From: Methylomicrobium sp.
Lineage (GTDB): Bacteria; Pseudomonadota; Gammaproteobacteria; Methylococcales; Methylomonadaceae
Assembly: GCA_007135635.1 (NCBI GenBank)
Contig: SLIO01000460.1
Coordinates: 1-7,990, forward strand
Direction of reading: 5' to 3'
DNA length: 7,990 nt
In this document: piece by piece, positions 4,093 through 7,990 of the stretch
How positions within the stretch are numbered: the first letter of the stretch is position 1
Layout: every line of letters begins with the position of its first letter
Notes under the pieces: generated by a model
What the model saw: the letters and a program-made list of their open reading frames with translations, nothing else
Database searches by the model: none
What the model was told of the DNA's origin: nothing
Program-made: the position numbers and the translations under genes

Positions 4093-7000
4093 TCATTCCA
4101 ACCCATTACAACCCAACACGACCCGCACCCGATGAACTTGCCCGTCATCCGTCAAGATAATGGAATTACCGCTTGACTGACGTTCGCCGTCCAACTCTAT
4201 CTCGGCAATCCCGCGTGTTACGCCGTCCGGATTTTCCACGGCAATTTCGTAACGAGAATTTCCGTGCCGATAGACGAGGCTATAGCCGTGCCAAGTTCTG
4301 GGAATGCAAGGATCGAAACACAATTTATCGCTCCGGACTTGCAAGCCCAATATCCATTCCATGCCGGCACGGTAAAACCACCCAGCAGCCCCTGTGTACC
4401 AGGTCCAACCGCCACGCCGTACATGAGGCGACTCGGAATAAATATCCGCCGACAGCACATACGGCTCGACTTTATAGGCATAAACGCCGGTTCGTGTCGT
4501 TGTGCGCTTGATCGGATTCAGCATGCTCAATAGCTCCCCCGCTTGGTCGCCATCGCCAAGCATCGCATAGGCAATGACGGTCCAGATTGCCGCATGGGTA
4601 TACTGCCCACCGTTCTCCCGTATTCCCGGCGGATAACTTTTGATATAACCCGGGTCCCGTTCGGTCTTGTCGAAAGGCGGGGTAAAAAGCAACACCAAAT
4701 CGTCGCCGTAGCGAACCAAGTATTCCCGTACCGAACTCATCGCCCGTTGGGCTCGCTCGGTCTCGGCGAAACCTGAAATCACTCCCCAGCTTTGAGCGAT
4801 CGAATCGATACGACATTCGTCGTTGGCCGCAGAGCCCAGCGGCGTACCGTCGTCGAAAAAAGCGCGTCGATACCATGCGCCGTCCCACCCTTCCGCTTCC
4901 ACCGCAACCTTAAGTTGCTCAATATGGTCACGCCAGCGGACCGCGCGCTCTTGATCTCCCCGCGATTCCGCCAACGCCGCGAATTCGGGGAGCGTTGCAA
5001 GTAGGAACCACGCCATCCATACGCTCTCCCCTTTGCCCTGGTTGCCAACCCGATTCATACCGTCGTTCCAGTCACCGCTCCCCATTAAGGGCAATCCGTG
5101 TGAGCCGGTCTCCAGGCTTAGATCGAGCGCACGAGCGCAGTGTTCGAAAAGACTCGCTTGTTGCAATGACCGAGTGGGCTCGTAATAGAGATCGTCTTGT
5201 TCCGGCCCGAGCACAGGCCCCTCCAGAAACGGCACCTGCTCGTTAAGCACGTCGCTATCTCCGCTCACCTTGATGTAGTGAGAAACCGCATAAGGCAGCC
5301 AAACACGGTCGTCGGAAAAGCGTGTCCGAACGCCACGCCCTGAGGGTGGATGCCACCAATGCTGCACATCGCCTTCAGCAAACTGACGCGCCGCAGCACG
5401 TAACAAATGAGCGCGGGTTAGATCGGGTCTGCTGACAACAAAGGCCATACTGTCTTGCAATTGATCACGAAAGCCGAATGCCCCGCCCACCTGATAGAAC
5501 CCGGCCCGAGCCCACATGCGGCAACTTAAGGATTGATACAATAGCCAGCCATTCAACAGCAGATCGAGCTCACGATCAGGCGTTTTTACTTGAACCTTAT
5601 CGAGTACTTGCTCCCACGATTGTTTGACGCGAGTAAATGTAGTTTCCACCTTGGTTTCCCGATAGCGTCGGACCAAATCGCCGGCATGGGCACGATCATT
5701 TCCTTGTCCCAACAAGAATACAAGCTCGGCACTCCCGTTGGGTTCGAGTTCGATCATCGTCTGCAGCGCCGCGCAAGGATCCATTCCCGCGCCGACTCGG
5801 TTTTTCAGCGTATGGGTTGCCAACAAGCCAGCCGGAGCGTCAAGACTACCGTTGCGGCCAATGAATTCAGCACGATTACCAGTCCAACACGACTGTATCC
5901 CGGAAAAATCGGCGAAGGCTATCCGTTGGCCGAACTCGGCGTCCCAATGATTGAATGCGAACACTGCGCCCGTTTCAGTATCCAGTTCGGTAATGACATG
6001 AGGCGCAGTCATGGAACGTGAAGCGCCAAGCACCCATTCTACATAGGCCGCGACTGTCAACCGGCGGGTTCGCCCGGATTTATTTGTTAACCTCAATGAA
6101 GAAATTTTGATCGGATCGTCCGGACTCACGAATTGCAACAACTCGCTATGAATCCCATGCGAGGTATGCTCGAAACGGCTATAACCTTGGCCGTGGCGTA
6201 TGACATAGCTCGCATTGTCGACCCTGATAGGCAAAGCGGTCGGGCTCCATAATTCATTCGTCTCATCGTCGCGTAGATAAAAGACTTCTCCGGGAGGATC
6301 GCTGACTGGGTCGTTCGACCAAGGCGTCAACAAGTTTTCCCGGCTGTTTCCGCACCACGTACACCCGCTGCCTAACTCCGAGACGATGAAACCGAATTCA
6401 GCATTGGCGATCACATTGACCCAGGGAGCCGGTGTCCACTGTCCTTTGTCGAGTACAATTACGTATTCGCGTCCATCTTCGGCAAAACCACCCAAACCAT
6501 TGAAAAATTCAAGCTTAGGTATCGCAAAAATCGGCATATCGGTTTCGGGAGTCGTTAAGACTCTCGGTTCAACAAAATCGGCTGCGGGTCGAGTACGCCT
6601 CAACAATTGCTCCGCCAATGTCCCTCGATTGCTAACCAGCACCGCGCGAGCGACCGCTTGTAACAGATACTGTTCTTCCACCGTGAGCTGATCACCCCGT
6701 AGCACAAATATCGCCCCCCGGTTTCCATACTCACGATCAGACGAACGCGCCAGGTTATCCCGAACCAGGCCCTCCAGTAACGTCTGCAAATCATCGATGT
6801 AAGATGCTTTCTTTTCGTTCAAGATCACGATGTCAACGGTAAGGCCTTTCATGCGCCAGTATTCGTGAGCACGCAACAATTGTTCAACGAGGGTACGGTC
6901 TTCAAATGCTGTTATCCGCAACAATAAGATAGGTCTATCTCCCGAGATACCATGCCGCCATAATCCGGTGACGTTCATGTTATTCATTTGCATTAGCTTG

Positions 7001-7990
7001 CCTGCTGGTCGGAGCGATGGATCAGCATAAATCAGGCGGTTAGCTAAAAACTGAAACAACTCAGCCTCATCGGGCTTGGTACGCAAATGATGCAGTTGCA
7101 CATGAGCGTGAGTCCACGCCAGAGCGGATACGCGATCCCACACAGCCATATTGTGATACTTGTCAGCCAAATCCTCCACCGCTTGGCGTGATTCGGCAAT
7201 TAAGGTAGTCAATATGATATGCTCGGTTGCACCCGATTCAATGCGAATTCTGGTACGTAGACTGAATATCGGATCAAGAACGGCACCCACCGTATTGGTC
7301 AACGGCCGGTCATCCATCACCGCAACCGGATCCCGAAGCGTTTGCCCGCGTCCGACAAAACGCGCCCGATCCGTTTCATATTGAAGCCCATACCCGGTTC
7401 GGCCGTCAGCCAGCACATGGGCTGCCCAAATGTTAGGGTCGCCATCAGATCGTCGGCGCCGATGTGCAATCAGTGCTTGCACCTTAGGAAGGTATTCGGT
7501 CCGGACGAACAAATTGGAAAATACCGGATGCGCGATATCCGAAGGCATGGGTGCGAGCACCACCTCAGCATAAGAAGTGATTTCGATTTCACGTGCGTGC
7601 GGACCATCATTGGTCAAAGTCAAACGTCGGATTTCGGCATCGTCTTCCGGTGATACAAGGATCTCCAGAGTAGTAACCATGTTTCCGTCCGTGCGCGTGA
7701 TACGGGCACGATCCTCAGCGAAAACCACATCGTAATGATCGGGGGGCTTTACTGTCGGTTGATAACCGGCGGACCAAACCTGACCGCTTGCAACATCACG
7801 CAGATAGAGATAACTACCCCAAGCATCCTTTGTTACGTCTTCGCGCCAACGCGTCACGGCCAGGTTCCGCCATACGCTGTAGCCCGAACCAGCCGCGGTG
7901 ATCATGACCGCGTAACGGCCGTTGGACAAAAGATGCGCTGAAGGCACGGAAGACGTTGGCGATGGAATAAGGCGAACCGGTGGCTGCACG
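4093..7990 (-). CDS. ndvB: Cyclic beta-1,2-glucan synthase, C-terminal GH94 phosphorylase half (5' end outside window)
   Basis: The frame is open from the right edge to the TGA at 4095-4093 (1298 codons). The first visible codon (GTG) is internal, not a start. The product resembles the C-terminal half of NdvB/ChvB/Cgs inner-membrane synthases of about 2800 residues; there, GT84 makes linear beta-1,2-glucan on a protein-linked primer, the protein cyclises it, and the C-terminal GH94-like part trims chains by phosphorolysis to set ring size. Visible parts: a first beta-sandwich (about 20-290, NGRYAVMITAAGSGYS), a linking region (about 290-480, GLWRHGISGDRPILL), a second beta-sandwich (about 490-760, NGLGGF...WVNVIANAEFGF), and a helical barrel (about 800-1220) with GFRDQLQD (839-846), GDWNDGMN (972-979, containing the expected general-acid Asp), ENGGQYTHAAIW (1125-1136) and GGWTWYTGAAGW (1193-1204). 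The key motifs are intact and I see no frameshift. Cyclic glucans serve in the periplasm for osmotic adaptation and envelope function. Confidence 0.92.
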   Translation of the reverse strand, partial: VQPPVRLIPSPTSSVPSAHLLSNGRYAVMITAAGSGYSVWRNLAVTRWREDVTKDAWGSYLYLRDVASGQVWSAGYQPTVKPPDHYDVVFAEDRARITRTDGNMVTTLEILVSPEDDAEIRRLTLTNDGPHAREIEITSYAEVVLAPMPSDIAHPVFSNLFVRTEYLPKVQALIAHRRRRSDGDPNIWAAHVLADGRTGYGLQYETDRARFVGRGQTLRDPVAVMDDRPLTNTVGAVLDPIFSLRTRIRIESGATEHIILTTLIAESRQAVEDLADKYHNMAVWDRVSALAWTHAHVQLHHLRTKPDEAELFQFLANRLIYADPSLRPAGKLMQMNNMNVTGLWRHGISGDRPILLLRITAFEDRTLVEQLLRAHEYWRMKGLTVDIVILNEKKASYIDDLQTLLEGLVRDNLARSSDREYGNRGAIFVLRGDQLTVEEQYLLQAVARAVLVSNRGTLAEQLLRRTRPAADFVEPRVLTTPETDMPIFAIPKLEFFNGLGGFAEDGREYVIVLDKGQWTPAPWVNVIANAEFGFIVSELGSGCTWCGNSRENLLTPWSNDPVSDPPGEVFYLRDDETNELWSPTALPIRVDNASYVIRHGQGYSRFEHTSHGIHSELLQFVSPDDPIKISSLRLTNKSGRTRRLTVAAYVEWVLGASRSMTAPHVITELDTETGAVFAFNHWDAEFGQRIAFADFSGIQSCWTGNRAEFIGRNGSLDAPAGLLATHTLKNRVGAGMDPCAALQTMIELEPNGSAELVFLLGQGNDRAHAGDLVRRYRETKVETTFTRVKQSWEQVLDKVQVKTPDRELDLLLNGWLLYQSLSCRMWARAGFYQVGGAFGFRDQLQDSMAFVVSRPDLTRAHLLRAAARQFAEGDVQHWWHPPSGRGVRTRFSDDRVWLPYAVSHYIKVSGDSDVLNEQVPFLEGPVLGPEQDDLYYEPTRSLQQASLFEHCARALDLSLETGSHGLPLMGSGDWNDGMNRVGNQGKGESVWMAWFLLATLPEFAALAESRGDQERAVRWRDHIEQLKVAVEAEGWDGAWYRRAFFDDGTPLGSAANDECRIDSIAQSWGVISGFAETERAQRAMSSVREYLVRYGDDLVLLFTPPFDKTERDPGYIKSYPPGIRENGGQYTHAAIWTVIAYAMLGDGDQAGELLSMLNPIKRTTTRTGVYAYKVEPYVLSADIYSESPHVRRGGWTWYTGAAGWFYRAGMEWILGLQVRSDKLCFDPCIPRTWHGYSLVYRHGNSRYEIAVENPDGVTRGIAEIELDGERQSSGNSIILTDDGQVHRVRVVLGCNGLE

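Noticed and set aside
4218..6021. Several open frames of 70-143 codons overlapping the glucan synthase gene on both strands
   Set aside because: All lie within a long frame with clear GH94 motifs and show arginine/proline-rich shadow composition.

Overview
The window looks like chromosomal DNA from a gammaproteobacterium. My best guess is a methanotroph-type member of the Methylococcales. The guess rests on protein flavour (the Ccm set, and a cyclic beta-1,2-glucan synthase) and on the style of the intergenic repeats, which I know only from memory. All recognisable genes lie on the minus strand, so transcription runs from high to low coordinates. I see no rRNA, tRNA, CRISPR array, transposase or integrase.

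Right half (about 4093-7990): the 3' part of a very large gene for an NdvB/ChvB/Cgs-type cyclic beta-1,2-glucan synthase. The window holds 1298 codons, covering the C-terminal GH94-like phosphorylase half; the membrane and GT84 glycosyltransferase part lies beyond the right edge. Downstream is a 241-bp gap containing a compact palindromic element (3949-4050), drawn here as a three-way junction. Next comes a small membrane-protein gene (3492-3851) built from two in-register copies of a 57-residue, two-helix unit.

Middle (2643-3491): about 850 bp without a convincing gene. It holds a minus-strand intrinsic terminator (2776-2810), a perfect 13-bp hairpin (3003-3034), a roughly 325-bp element with imperfect terminal inverted repeats (3063-3387) and a short REP-like palindrome (3439-3475).

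Left half (1-2642): the start of a cytochrome c maturation operon, ccmA-ccmB-ccmC-ccmD, with ccmD cut by the left edge. These encode the ATPase, the two membrane subunits and the small accessory protein of the CcmABCD heme-handling complex, which loads heme onto CcmE for c-type cytochrome assembly. ccmA/ccmB and ccmC/ccmD overlap tightly (TAATG and ATGA). ccmB and ccmC are 544 bp apart, and that gap is filled by a composite palindromic element (877-1315). The element's left arm appears to be split by a second, smaller element flanked by CGTTC direct repeats.

The least ordinary content is this non-coding layer: at least three palindromic, transposase-free elements between housekeeping genes, two of them sharing sequence blocks, one placed inside an essential-type operon. 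I found no defence system or other clearly new protein system.
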